Part shown: one piece after another, positions 56,161 through 64,000 of the stretch
Layout: each line of letters starts with the position of its first letter
How positions within the stretch are numbered: the stretch's first letter is position 1
DNA from: Modestobacter roseus
Lineage (GTDB): Bacteria > Actinomycetota > Actinomycetes > Mycobacteriales > Geodermatophilaceae
Reading direction: 5' to 3'
NCBI RefSeq assembly: GCF_007994135.1
Contig: NZ_VLKF01000001.1
Location: 1,736,001 to 1,800,000, forward strand
Length of the DNA: 64,000 nt
Program-made: the position numbers and the translations under genes
Notes under the pieces: generated by a model
Told to the model about the DNA's origin: nothing
The model's input: only the letters and a program-made list of their open reading frames with translations
Database searches by the model: none

Positions 56161-56913
56161 GTGGACCTGAACTCCGACCTCGGTGAGGGCTTCGGCCAGT
56201 GGACCCTGGGCGACGACGACGCCCTGCTCGGCGTGGTCACCAGCGCGAACGTGGCCTGCGGCTTCCACGCGGGCGACCCCGCGATCATGCGGCGGGTCAC
56301 CGTCCGGGCCGTCGCGGAGGGCGTGGCGATCGGCGCCCAGGTCGGCTACCGCGACCTGCCCGGTTTCGGCCGCCGGTTCATCGACGTGGAGCCCGAGGCG
56401 CTGACCGCGGACGTCGTCTACCAGCTCGGCGCGCTGGAGGGCTTCGCCCGGATCGCCGGCGACCGGGTGCGCTACGTGAAGCCGCACGGGGCGCTCTACA
56501 ACGCGATCGTCAACCACGAGGAGCAGGCGGCCGCCGTGGTCACCGCCGTCGTCGCCTACGACCGGACCCTCCCGGTGCTCGGTCTGCCCGGCTCGGCCTG
56601 GCTGCGGCTGGCGGCCGACGCCGGGCTGACCGTGGTGCCCGAGGCCTTCGCCGACCGCGCGTACACGCCGGAGGGCACGCTGGTCTCCCGGCGGCTGCCC
56701 GGCGCGGTGCTGCACGACCCGGCCGAGATCGCCGCCCGGTGCGTGGCGATGGCCGCCGGCGAGCCGATCCGGGACGTCGAAGGCGGCGCGCTGACCCTCA
56801 CGCCCGGCTCGATCTGCGTGCACGGTGACACCCCCGGCGCCGTCGAGATCGCCCGGCGGGTGCGCACCGCGCTGACCACGGCGGGGGTCGAGCTGGCCCC
56901 CTTCGCCGGCTGA
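56161..56913 (+). CDS. pxpA: 5-oxoprolinase subunit A (LamB/YcsF family)
   Basis: A 250-residue Pxp[15 protein letters not shown] (start), [25 protein letters not shown] and [15 protein letters not shown]. With PxpB and PxpC it opens 5-oxoproline to glutamate using ATP, clearing a by-product of peptide metabolism. GTG start at 56161. Its stop shares 1 bp with pxpB. Confidence 0.93.
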   Translation: MDLNSDLGEGFGQWTLGDDDALLGVVTSANVACGFHAGDPAIMRRVTVRAVAEGVAIGAQVGYRDLPGFGRRFIDVEPEALTADVVYQLGALEGFARIAGDRVRYVKPHGALYNAIVNHEEQAAAVVTAVVAYDRTLPVLGLPGSAWLRLAADAGLTVVPEAFADRAYTPEGTLVSRRLPGAVLHDPAEIAARCVAMAAGEPIRDVEGGALTLTPGSICVHGDTPGAVEIARRVRTALTTAGVELAPFAG

Positions 56914-57527
56914 TGCGCCTGCTCCCCAGCGGCAGCACCGCCCTGCTCGCGGAGGTCGACACCCTCGACGACGTCCTGGGCCTGTACGCCGCGCTCGTCG
57001 CCGGGCCACCGATCGGGGTGGTCGACCTCGTCCCGGCCGCCCGCACGGTGCTGCTGGTCATCGACCCGGCGGTCACCACGCTCGCCGCAGTGGCCGACGC
57101 GGTGCGGACCACCACCCCGCGGCCGGACGGGCAGGTGACCGGTGACGCCGTCGAGCTGCCGGTGCACTACGCCGGGGCCGACCTGGCCGAGGCCGCCGAG
57201 CTGCTCGGCCTCACCCCGGCCGGGCTGGTCCAGCGGCACACCGGCGCCGAGTGGACGGTCGCCTTCTGCGGGTTCGCCCCCGGCTTCGGTTACCTGACCC
57301 AGCCCGGGGCGCAGTGGGACGTGCCGCGCCGGTCGACCCCGCGCACCCGGGTGCCACCCGGGTCGGTCGCGCTGGCCGGGGAGTTCAGCGGGGTGTACCC
57401 GCGCGAGTCACCGGGCGGCTGGCAGCTCATCGGCCGCACCGACGTCGCGGTGTTCGACCTGGACCGTGAGCCCGCCGCCCTGCTCCGGCCGGGCGCCCGG
57501 GTGCGGTTCGTGGCGGTGTCCGGATGA
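56913..57527 (+). CDS. pxpB: 5-oxoprolinase subunit B (KipI-like allophanate hydrolase subunit 1)
   Basis: A 204-residue PxpB: FCGFAPGFGYLTQPGAQWDV, VPRRSTPRTRVPPGSVALAG and GGWQLIGRTD are the family core. Acts with PxpA and PxpC. ATG overlaps pxpA by 1 bp and pxpC by 4 bp. Confidence 0.92.
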   Translation: MRLLPSGSTALLAEVDTLDDVLGLYAALVAGPPIGVVDLVPAARTVLLVIDPAVTTLAAVADAVRTTTPRPDGQVTGDAVELPVHYAGADLAEAAELLGLTPAGLVQRHTGAEWTVAFCGFAPGFGYLTQPGAQWDVPRRSTPRTRVPPGSVALAGEFSGVYPRESPGGWQLIGRTDVAVFDLDREPAALLRPGARVRFVAVSG

Positions 57528-58375
57528 GCCTGACCGTGCTGGCCACCGGGCCGCTGACCACCGTGCAGGACCTCGGCCGGCCGGGCCAGGCCGCGCTGGG
57601 CATCGGCCGATCCGGCGTCTGCGACCGGGCCTCGGCCGCGCTGGCCAACCGGCTGGTCGGCAACCCCGCCGACGCCGCGGTGCTCGAGGTGACCCTCGGC
57701 GGTCTCGCCGTGCGCGCCGGAGCCGACCTGCTGGTGGTCACCACCGGCGCCCGCTGCCCGGGCGCCCCGCACGCCGCGCCCACCCTGCTGCGCCGCGGTC
57801 AGGAGCTGCGGCTGGGCCCGCCGGCCAGCGGGCTGCGCACGTACCTGGCCGTCCGTGGCGGCATCACCGTCGAGCCGGTGCTCGGTTCGCGGGCGACCGA
57901 TGTGCTGGCCGGCCTCGGCCCGGCGGTGCTCGCGCCCGGTGACGTGCTCCCGGTCGGCACCCCGGCCGACCCCGCACCCGGGGTCGACCTGGCGCCGGTG
58001 CCGGACCCGCCGGACGGCGAGCTGACCGTCACCGCGCTGCCCGGCCCGCGGGCCGACTGGTTCGGCGACGCCGGCTGGGCGGCGCTGACCGGGCAGGCGT
58101 GGACGGTCACCAGCGAGAGCAACCGGGTGGGCCTGCGGCTGGACGGCGCCCCCCTGGACCGGCTGCGCAGCGGCGAGCTGCCCAGCGAGGGCATGGTCCG
58201 CGGCGCGCTGCAGGTGCCGCCGTCCGGGCTGCCGGTGCTCTTCCTGGCCGACCACCCGGTGACCGGCGGCTACCCGGTGATCGGCTACGTGACCGACGCC
58301 GACGTCGACCGCTGCGCCCAGCTGCGCCCCGGCCAGCAGCTGCGGCTCCGGCCTGCCGCACACTCCTCGCCGTGA
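57524..58375 (+). CDS. pxpC: 5-oxoprolinase subunit C (biotin-dependent carboxylase-like)
   Basis: A 283-residue PxpC: TTVQDLGRPGQAALGIGRSG, LVGNPADAAVLEVTLGG, YLAVRGGITVEPVLGSR and ITSESNRVGLRL-type region. Completes the PxpABC complex. ATG overlaps pxpB by 4 bp; the next gene overlaps its stop by 4 bp. Confidence 0.92.
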   Translation: MSLTVLATGPLTTVQDLGRPGQAALGIGRSGVCDRASAALANRLVGNPADAAVLEVTLGGLAVRAGADLLVVTTGARCPGAPHAAPTLLRRGQELRLGPPASGLRTYLAVRGGITVEPVLGSRATDVLAGLGPAVLAPGDVLPVGTPADPAPGVDLAPVPDPPDGELTVTALPGPRADWFGDAGWAALTGQAWTVTSESNRVGLRLDGAPLDRLRSGELPSEGMVRGALQVPPSGLPVLFLADHPVTGGYPVIGYVTDADVDRCAQLRPGQQLRLRPAAHSSP

Positions 58376-59067
58376 GCGACGAGGAGCCTGTGGAGCTGGG
58401 GCGGGCGGCCGCCGCGCACGGCGAGGTGGTGCTGCGCCGGCGGGGTGCGGTGACCGAGCTGATCGTCGACGGCGTCTTCGCCATGGACGACGTCGACACC
58501 TCCACCGAGCGCGCGCTGGCCACCGAGACGCTGGCCCGCTGCGCCGGCACCGGCCTGCGGGTGCTGGTCGGCGGGCTGGGGCTGGGCTGGACCGCGGCGA
58601 CGACGCTGGCCGACCCCCGGGTGGCCCAGGTCGACGTCGCCGAGCTGCAGCCGGCGCTGGTCGGCTGGGCCCGCGACGGCCTGCTGCCCGCCCTGCCCGC
58701 CGACCCCCGGCTGCGGCTGCACACCGCCGACGTCGCCGCGCACCTCGCCGACCATCCGGGCGCCTACGACGCGGTGCTGCTCGACGTCGACAACGGACCG
58801 GGCTTCCTGGTGCACCAGCGCAACGCCGGCCTGTACGGGACGCCCGGGCTCACCGGCGCGCTGGCCGCGCTGCGGCCCGGCGGCGTGCTCGCCGTCTGGG
58901 CGAGCGACCCGGTGCCGGAGCTGGCCGACCGGCTGCGCGGGCTGCCCGACGCGACCGACGTCGAGCACCTGGTGCTGCCGGTGCAGCGGGACGGGCGGGC
59001 GTTCGACTACGCCATCGCCCTCGCCCGGCGCACCGGGGACGCTCAGCCCTCGACCGGGGGCTCGTAG
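58372..59067 (+). CDS. Spermidine-synthase-like methyltransferase-fold protein
   Basis: A 231-residue protein with the class I fold: LRVLVGGLGLGWTAATTLAD (nucleotide motif), VDVAELQPALVGWARD, YDAVLLDVDNGPG (DxDNGPG). Related to polyamine synthase-type proteins seen across actinobacteria without a proven role. GTG at 58372 overlaps the pxpC stop, so co-translated with 5-oxoprolinase. Its end overlaps the convergent MFS gene by 25 bp. Confidence 0.78.
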   Translation: MSDEEPVELGRAAAAHGEVVLRRRGAVTELIVDGVFAMDDVDTSTERALATETLARCAGTGLRVLVGGLGLGWTAATTLADPRVAQVDVAELQPALVGWARDGLLPALPADPRLRLHTADVAAHLADHPGAYDAVLLDVDNGPGFLVHQRNAGLYGTPGLTGALAALRPGGVLAVWASDPVPELADRLRGLPDATDVEHLVLPVQRDGRAFDYAIALARRTGDAQPSTGGS

Positions 59068-60395
59068 GCCGACCGGCCGCGCAGCCGCGCGCCCACCGCG
59101 ACGTGCAGCGGGGCGATGACCACGCCGTCGCGGGCCAGCCGGGCGCGCAGCGCCTTGCGGTGCCGCAGCACCCCGACCAGCCCGACCGCCCAGAAGACGT
59201 ACTGCACGGAGAACGCCGCGCGGAAGGCGTCCCGGCTGTAGTCGGTGGTGCCGGCCGGGGTGAGCAGGTCGAGCACCGCCCCGATGGCCAGGATGGTCAG
59301 CAGCGAGGCGACGAAGCCGCCCACGTTGACCACCCCGCTGGCGCTGCCCGCCCGCTCGGCCGGGTTCTCGGTGCGGGCGTAGTCGAAACCGATCATGGAC
59401 CCGGGCCCGTTGGTGCCGAGCACCAGCACCAGCACGACGAGCAGCCACAGCGGCGCCCGCCCGGGCCAGAGCAGCACGACGGTCCAGGTGGTCGCGGTCG
59501 CGCCGAGGATGCCGAACACCAGCACCGAGCGGCGCATCGGCCAGCGCCCCACCAGCCGGCCGAGGAACGGGCCGAAGCCCATCCCGATCAGCACCAGCAG
59601 GGTGAGCAGCGTCGCCGCCGTCCCGGGGCTCAGGCCCTCGCCGACGGTGAGGAACGGGAAGCCCCACAGCAGCGCGAAGACCGTTCCGGAGAACTGGGTG
59701 ACCAGGTGGGTGTACATCCCGATCCGGGTGCCCGGCTCCCGCCAGGTGGCCACCAGGTTGGCGCGCACCTGATCCATCCCCGCCGGGCTGGACACCGGCG
59801 CGCCCGGCGGGGCGTCGGAGAGCGCGACGAGCACGAGCACCGCGGCGAGCACCCCGACGGCCGACGCACCGAGGAACGTGGCCGGCCAGGAGGTGTCGCG
59901 CAGGAGTGCCACCAGCGGGTAGGCGGCGACGATCTGGCCGATCTGCCCGAGGATGCCGGTCAGCTGGGTGACCACCGGCACGGTGCGGCCGGTGAACCAC
60001 AGCTGCACGACCCGCAGCACGCTGATGAAGGTCATCGCGTCGCCGGCGCCCACCAGCACCCGGGCGGCGACGGCGGTCGGCACGTCGGTGGCCAGGGCGA
60101 GCACGGCCTGGCCGGCCGACATGGTCAGCGCGCCGGCGACGATCATCGCCCGGGAACCGAACCGGTCCAGGGCCACGCCCACCGGGACCTGCAGGCCCGC
60201 GTAGACGGCCAGCTGCAGCACCAGGAACAGCGAGATCGCCGAGGCGCCGGCGCCGAACCGCTCCTGCGCCTGCACCCCGGCGACGCCGAGCGAGCCGCGG
60301 TGGAAGATCGCCACCGCGTAGGCCAGCAGCCCCACGCCCCAGACCAGGTACGCCCGCCGCGGGGTGCGGGCGGCCGGGGCAGCAGCGGTGGTCAC
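59043..60395 (-). CDS. MFS transporter (nitrate/hexuronate-like group)
   Basis: A 450-residue, twelve-helix major facilitator: FHRGSLGVAGVQAQERFGAG near the start, DRFGSRAMIVAGALTMSAGQ, LVTQFSGTVFALLWGFPFLT and FDYARTENPAERAGSASGVV. Substrate unknown. The GTG at 60395 follows a weak ribosome site; a GTG six codons upstream is equally possible. Confidence 0.85.
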   Translation of the reverse strand: MTTAAAPAARTPRRAYLVWGVGLLAYAVAIFHRGSLGVAGVQAQERFGAGASAISLFLVLQLAVYAGLQVPVGVALDRFGSRAMIVAGALTMSAGQAVLALATDVPTAVAARVLVGAGDAMTFISVLRVVQLWFTGRTVPVVTQLTGILGQIGQIVAAYPLVALLRDTSWPATFLGASAVGVLAAVLVLVALSDAPPGAPVSSPAGMDQVRANLVATWREPGTRIGMYTHLVTQFSGTVFALLWGFPFLTVGEGLSPGTAATLLTLLVLIGMGFGPFLGRLVGRWPMRRSVLVFGILGATATTWTVVLLWPGRAPLWLLVVLVLVLGTNGPGSMIGFDYARTENPAERAGSASGVVNVGGFVASLLTILAIGAVLDLLTPAGTTDYSRDAFRAAFSVQYVFWAVGLVGVLRHRKALRARLARDGVVIAPLHVAVGARLRGRSAYEPPVEG

Positions 60396-60465
60396 GTCGG
60401 AGAACGACACCACAGCGGCGTCCGGCGTTCCAACCGGGCGCGGTGAGATGCCCCACCGGGGTCCT

Positions 60466-61776
60466 TCAGCGACCGGCGAGGACCGCCCAGCCGTGCGGCT
60501 CGAGCCGGACGCCGTCCTGCTGCACCTGCCCGGCCCCGGCCAGCAGCGCACCGGCGCCGGGTGCGGGCACCAGCGCGGGGGTGTCGGCGAGGTTGAGCGC
60601 CACCACCAGGCGCTCGCCGTCGGCGCCGCTGGCGTAGCTCAGCTGGGTGTTGTCCCGGTGCAGCACCTCGGTGTGCGCGGCGTGCAGCCAGCGGTGCCGG
60701 CGGCGCAGCCCGATCAGCTCCTGGTGCAGGTGGAAGGTCGGCTCGCCGAAGGGGGCCAGCTCGGCCGGGCCCGCCGGGAAGGGCGGGCGGACGGCGTCGT
60801 CGCCACCGGCCCGGTCCTCCTTCACCCCGGTGAACGCCTGCTCGTCGCCCGCGTACACCGACGGCGTCCCCCCGACCGTGAACAGCACCACCAGCGCGTG
60901 CGCCAGGTGCCGGGGGTCGGTCAGCCGGCTGGCGATCCGGGTGACGTCGTGGTTGCCGACGAAGGTGAGCGGCACGAACGACCGCAGGAACTCGTCGTGC
61001 CGGCCCAGCGCGTGCGCCAGCTCGTGCAGGTTGCCGTCGTTGAGCGAGCTCCAGATCGCCTTCCACAGCTCGTACTGGGTCACCGAGTCCATCCCGGACT
61101 CGCCCACGGTGGCGGCGTAGTCGCCGTGGATGACCTCACCGACGAACCAGGCGTCCGGGTGGCGCTCGCGCACCCGCGGCAGCACGCCGGCCCAGAACGA
61201 CGGCGGGACGGCGTAGGCGGCGTCCAGCCGCCAGCCGTCGGCGCCGCGGTCCAGCCAGTGCGTCATCGCCTCGGTGACCAGGTCGGCGACGGCCGGCGCG
61301 GAGTGGTCCAGCGCGACCAGCTGGCCGTGGCCCTCGAAGGTGTCGTACTCGGGCTCGGCGCCCGGCCCGTGCGGCCAGCGCAGCCGGAACATGCCGGCGG
61401 TGGGCGCGTCCGGGCCCTGCTCCAGCACGGCGCGGAACGCCGGGTGCCCGCGGCCGACGTGGTTGAACACCCCGTCCAGCAGCACCCGCAGCCCCCGCTC
61501 GCGGCAGGCGGCGACGAGGGTGTCGAAGTCGGCGTCGTCGCCCAGGCGCGGGTCGATCCGCCGGTGGTCCTCGGTGTCGTAGCCGTGCGTGCCGCTGGCG
61601 AACACCGGCCCGAGCGCCAGCCCGTTCGCCCCGAGCTCGACGGCGTAGTCCAGCCAGTCGAGCAACCGGGGCAGCCGGTGCCGGACGACGTCGTCGTCGC
61701 CACGCTCCTGCTCGGCCCCCACGAAGCCCAGCGGGTAGACGTGCCACCACACCGCGTCCTGCACCCAGCCGGGCAT
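60466..61776 (-). CDS. GH13 alpha-amylase-family glycosidase
   Basis: A 436-residue GH13 protein. Conserved regions VLLDGVFNHVGRGHPAF, DGWRLDAAY (nucleophile D185), FVGEVIHGDY (acid/base E214) and FVGNHDVTRI are all present. No signal peptide, so it acts on cytosolic glucans or oligosaccharides. ATG 61776 with GGAGG upstream. No glycogen or trehalose genes are adjacent, so substrate is unassigned. Confidence 0.9.
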   Translation of the reverse strand: MPGWVQDAVWWHVYPLGFVGAEQERGDDDVVRHRLPRLLDWLDYAVELGANGLALGPVFASGTHGYDTEDHRRIDPRLGDDADFDTLVAACRERGLRVLLDGVFNHVGRGHPAFRAVLEQGPDAPTAGMFRLRWPHGPGAEPEYDTFEGHGQLVALDHSAPAVADLVTEAMTHWLDRGADGWRLDAAYAVPPSFWAGVLPRVRERHPDAWFVGEVIHGDYAATVGESGMDSVTQYELWKAIWSSLNDGNLHELAHALGRHDEFLRSFVPLTFVGNHDVTRIASRLTDPRHLAHALVVLFTVGGTPSVYAGDEQAFTGVKEDRAGGDDAVRPPFPAGPAELAPFGEPTFHLHQELIGLRRRHRWLHAAHTEVLHRDNTQLSYASGADGERLVVALNLADTPALVPAPGAGALLAGAGQVQQDGVRLEPHGWAVLAGR

Positions 61777-61877
61777 GAGCCCACCTCCCCCTCGTCCCCG
61801 TGCCCTGTCACCGCTCACGCTACGGCGGTCGCCTCCGCTGGCCGGAAGGTCCCCGGCCCTCCCCGACCGTGCACGGT

Positions 61878-61883
61878 TAGCGT
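61878..61883 (+). promoter_or_regulatory. -10 box of a probable leaderless MFS transcript
   Basis: TAGCGT is 8 nt ahead of the GTG start at 61892, as at the zinc-island promoters. No Shine-Dalgarno is present. Confidence 0.5.
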
Positions 61884-61891
61884 GCGGTTCC

Positions 61892-63301
61892 GTGACGCAA
61901 CCAGGTGCCGGCACCACGACGACCGCCGCTCCCCCGGCGCTGGTCCCGGTGCTCATCTACCTGGCGATGCTGGTCGCGGTGATCAGCAGCCTGGGGGCGC
62001 CGCTGATCCCGGCGATCGCCGAGGCCAACGACGTGTCGGTGACCAGCGCGCAGTGGGCGCTGACGGTGACCCTGGTGGTCGGCGCGGTCGCCAGCCCGGT
62101 GATCGGGCGGCTGGGCGACGGCCGGCACCGGCGCACCGTGGTGCTGGTCGTGCTCGGCGTGGTGGTGCTGGGCAGCGTGCTCGCCGCCCTGCCGCTGGGC
62201 CTGGGCTGGCTGGTCGCCGGCCGTGCGCTGCAGGGTCTCGGGCTCGCCGTCACCCCGCTGGCGATCGCCACTGCCCGCTCCGCGCTGCCCCCGGACCGGG
62301 CCCGGTCGACCGCGGCGGCGCTGTCGGTGACGGTGGCCGCGGGCCTCGGCCTCGGCTACCCGCTGACCGGGCTGATCGCCGAGCTGGGCGGGGTGCACGC
62401 GGCGTTCTGGTTCGGCGCCGCCGCCAGCGCGATCGCCCTCGTCGCCGCAGCGGTGGTCTACCCGCGGCCGCCGGCGACGGCCGCCCGCCGCCTGGACCTG
62501 CTGGGCGCCGCCCTGCTGGGCATCGGCCTGACCGCCGGGCTGCTCGCGCTCGGCGAGGGTGAGCAGTGGGGCTGGACCTCCCCCGTCGTGGTCGGCCTCG
62601 TCGCCCTGTCGCTGGTGTCGCTGGCCGCCTGGGTGGTGTGGCAGCTGCGGGCCGACGCCCCGCTGGTCGACCTGCGGCTGGCCCGCGGGCGCACCGCGGC
62701 GACGGCGCACGTCGGCGCCCTGCTGATCGGCCTGGCCAACTACCTGCTGCTCTCCTCCGTCCCCCGGCTGGCGCAGACGCCGGAGTCCACCGGGTACGGC
62801 TTCGGCTCCTCGATCGTCGTCGCCGGGCTGATCCTGCTGCCCTTCTCGGTGGCGAGCTTCGCCGCCGGCTGGGTCGCCCGGCCGCTGGACCGGCTGGTCG
62901 GCGCCCGCTGGGTGCTGCCGATCGGCGCGCTGGTGCTCGCCGTCGGGGAGCTGCTCGTCGGCTTCGCCCGCACCGACCTGTGGCAGCTGTTCGCGGCCAT
63001 GGCCGTCGCCGGCCTGGGTGTGGGGACGACGTTCGCCGCGCTGCCCGGGCTCATCGTCACCGCCGTCCCCGCCGGGGAGACCGGCAGCGCGATGGGGCTG
63101 AACCAGGTCATGCGGTACATCGGCTTCGCCGTCGGCAGCGCGCTGAGCGCCACCGTGCTGGAGATCGCCACCCCGGCCGGCGCCGGCTACCCGACCACGG
63201 GTGGCTACACCGGGATCGCGGTGATCGGCTGCGGCGCCTGCCTGCTGCTGGTCGTGCTCACCCTCGCGCTCAGCCCCCGGCGGACCGCCGCGGCCGCCTG
63301 A
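61892..63301 (+). CDS. MFS drug/multidrug transporter
   Basis: A 469-residue, fourteen-helix-like MFS protein (DHA2 type): SPVIGRLGDGRHRRTVVLVV, VAGRALQGLGLAVTPLAIAT, AALSVTVAAGLGLGYPLTGL and AMGLNQVMRYIGFAVGSALS. Probably exports drugs or metabolites with protons. GTG 61892, likely leaderless. Convergent with the RND gene, 3 bp away. Confidence 0.87.
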   Translation: MTQPGAGTTTTAAPPALVPVLIYLAMLVAVISSLGAPLIPAIAEANDVSVTSAQWALTVTLVVGAVASPVIGRLGDGRHRRTVVLVVLGVVVLGSVLAALPLGLGWLVAGRALQGLGLAVTPLAIATARSALPPDRARSTAAALSVTVAAGLGLGYPLTGLIAELGGVHAAFWFGAAASAIALVAAAVVYPRPPATAARRLDLLGAALLGIGLTAGLLALGEGEQWGWTSPVVVGLVALSLVSLAAWVVWQLRADAPLVDLRLARGRTAATAHVGALLIGLANYLLLSSVPRLAQTPESTGYGFGSSIVVAGLILLPFSVASFAAGWVARPLDRLVGARWVLPIGALVLAVGELLVGFARTDLWQLFAAMAVAGLGVGTTFAALPGLIVTAVPAGETGSAMGLNQVMRYIGFAVGSALSATVLEIATPAGAGYPTTGGYTGIAVIGCGACLLLVVLTLALSPRRTAAAA

Positions 63302-63304
63302 GGC

Positions 63305-64000
63305 TCAGGCGGGCTCGAGCTCCCGCTCCGCCGGGCCGGCCGCACGCCGCGCACGCCGGTCGGCCCGCCGCTCCCGGCGGCTCTCCAGCGCCGTGTACAG
63401 GACCGGCACCAGCAGCAGGGTGAGCAGCGTGGAGCTGATCAGCCCACCGATGACCACCAGCGCCAGCGGCTGGGAGATGAACACCCCGCCTCCGGTCAGC
63501 CCGACCGCCATCGGGGTGAGCGCCAGCACGGTGGCCGCCGCGGTCATCACGATCGGCCGCAGCCGCTTGCGGGCGCCCTCGGTGACCGCCTCGGTCAGCG
63601 GCCGCCCCTGCTCGCGGTACTGGTTGACCAGGTCGATCAGCACGATCGCGTTGGTCACCACGATGCCGATGAGCATGAGCACGCCGATCAGCGCGGGCAC
63701 GCCCAGCGGGGTGCCGGTGACCAGCAGCATCAGCAGCGCACCGGTGGCGGCGAACGGCACCGAGACAAGCAGGATGAACGGCTGGGCCAGGCTGCGGAAG
63801 GTCGCCACCATCACCAGGTAGACGATCACGATGGCGATCACCAGGGCCAGGCCCAGGTCGGCGAAGGCCTCCCCCTGGTCGGCGGCGACGCCACCGATGG
63901 ACACCTCGGCGCCGGCCGGCAGGTCCAGCTCGTCGATCGCCGCCTGCAGCTGCGTGGTCAGCGAACCGAGGTCGGCGTCGGCCGGGGTCGCCGACACGGT
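63305..64000 (-). CDS. RND-family efflux permease (C-terminal end; continues beyond window)
   Basis: About 232 C-terminal residues of an AcrB/HAE1-like RND pump: AFADLGLALVIAIVIVYLVM, LLVSVPFAATGALLMLLVTG, GIVVTNAIVLIDLVNQYREQ and RLRPIVMTAAATVLALTPMA. The basic tail (RRERRADRRARRAAG) is cytosolic. The frame is open at the window end. RND pumps without outer membrane partners in actinobacteria export lipids, drugs or metals; substrate unassigned. Confidence 0.9.
   Translation of the reverse strand, partial: TVSATPADADLGSLTTQLQAAIDELDLPAGAEVSIGGVAADQGEAFADLGLALVIAIVIVYLVMVATFRSLAQPFILLVSVPFAATGALLMLLVTGTPLGVPALIGVLMLIGIVVTNAIVLIDLVNQYREQGRPLTEAVTEGARKRLRPIVMTAAATVLALTPMAVGLTGGGVFISQPLALVVIGGLISSTLLTLLLVPVLYTALESRRERRADRRARRAAGPAERELEPA

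Noticed and set aside
61870..61891. A fourth Zur-like site upstream of the MFS gene
   Set aside because: It shares only the GTTAGCGTG -10 tail; the AATGRTT palindrome core is missing.

Overview
The window is very GC-rich DNA from an actinomycete. GTG starts are frequent, many genes overlap by 1-4 bp, and several starts look leaderless, lying 7-8 nt after a TANNNT -10 box. The families present (DUF1490/CtpC, zinc-independent ribosomal proteins, DUF5709, DUF222-HNH, a pre-mycofactocin-synthase homologue, PAS-GGDEF-EAL) fit Actinomycetota; a Geodermatophilaceae-like genome is my guess, not a demonstrated assignment. I see no rRNA, tRNA, CRISPR array, prophage or transposase.

Region 1, about 1-15,020, is a zinc-starvation island. 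It holds a DUF318 permease, a DUF1490 protein with a His-rich tail plus a CtpC-like P-type ATPase, a ZnuABC zinc importer, and a divergent pair of units. One unit encodes cysteine-free ribosomal proteins (L28, L33, S14, S18), ends with an unannotated 43-residue Cys-rich basic protein, and is followed on the same strand by a peptide/nickel-type ABC importer and a methyltransferase. The other encodes a CobW-family protein with a degenerate P-loop, L31 type B and a ferredoxin-like protein. Three similar palindromes near 766, 3351 and 13047 sit against -10 boxes and are probably Zur operators.

Region 2, about 15-31 kb, is general metabolism and signalling: succinate-semialdehyde dehydrogenase, a ThrE exporter, a succinyl-CoA:acetate CoA-transferase-like enzyme, a Tat-exported PhoD phosphatase, a zinc alcohol dehydrogenase, a zinc-ribbon protein, a DUF3616 protein, an HDOD protein and a PAS-GGDEF-EAL protein.

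Region 3, about 31-42 kb, carries a two-gene acyl-CoA dehydrogenase unit, a membrane-anchored universal stress protein, a flavin-dependent monooxygenase with its FMN reductase, an alpha/beta hydrolase, a K+/H+ antiporter with its TrkA-C subunit, a serine beta-lactamase-like hydrolase, an orphan mftD homologue and a YceI protein.

Region 4, about 42-54 kb, has a transglycosylase-like wall enzyme behind a clear c-di-AMP (ydaO) riboswitch, two methyltransferases, universal stress and DUF5709 proteins, a cupin, a Dyp peroxidase, pyruvate oxidase, a DUF222-HNH gene with a damaged HNH motif and an SOS-like box, an SDR and a CitE-like lyase.

Region 5, about 54-64 kb, has an unusual sigma-like/transmembrane chimera, the 5-oxoprolinase genes pxpABC with a downstream spermidine-synthase-like gene, two MFS transporters, a GH13 glycosidase and the C-terminal end of an RND pump.

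Three genes (near 25,620, 36,537 and 39,917) are each broken by one missing G/C in a homopolymer. That is either assembly error or real decay, and it should be settled before these genes are interpreted.
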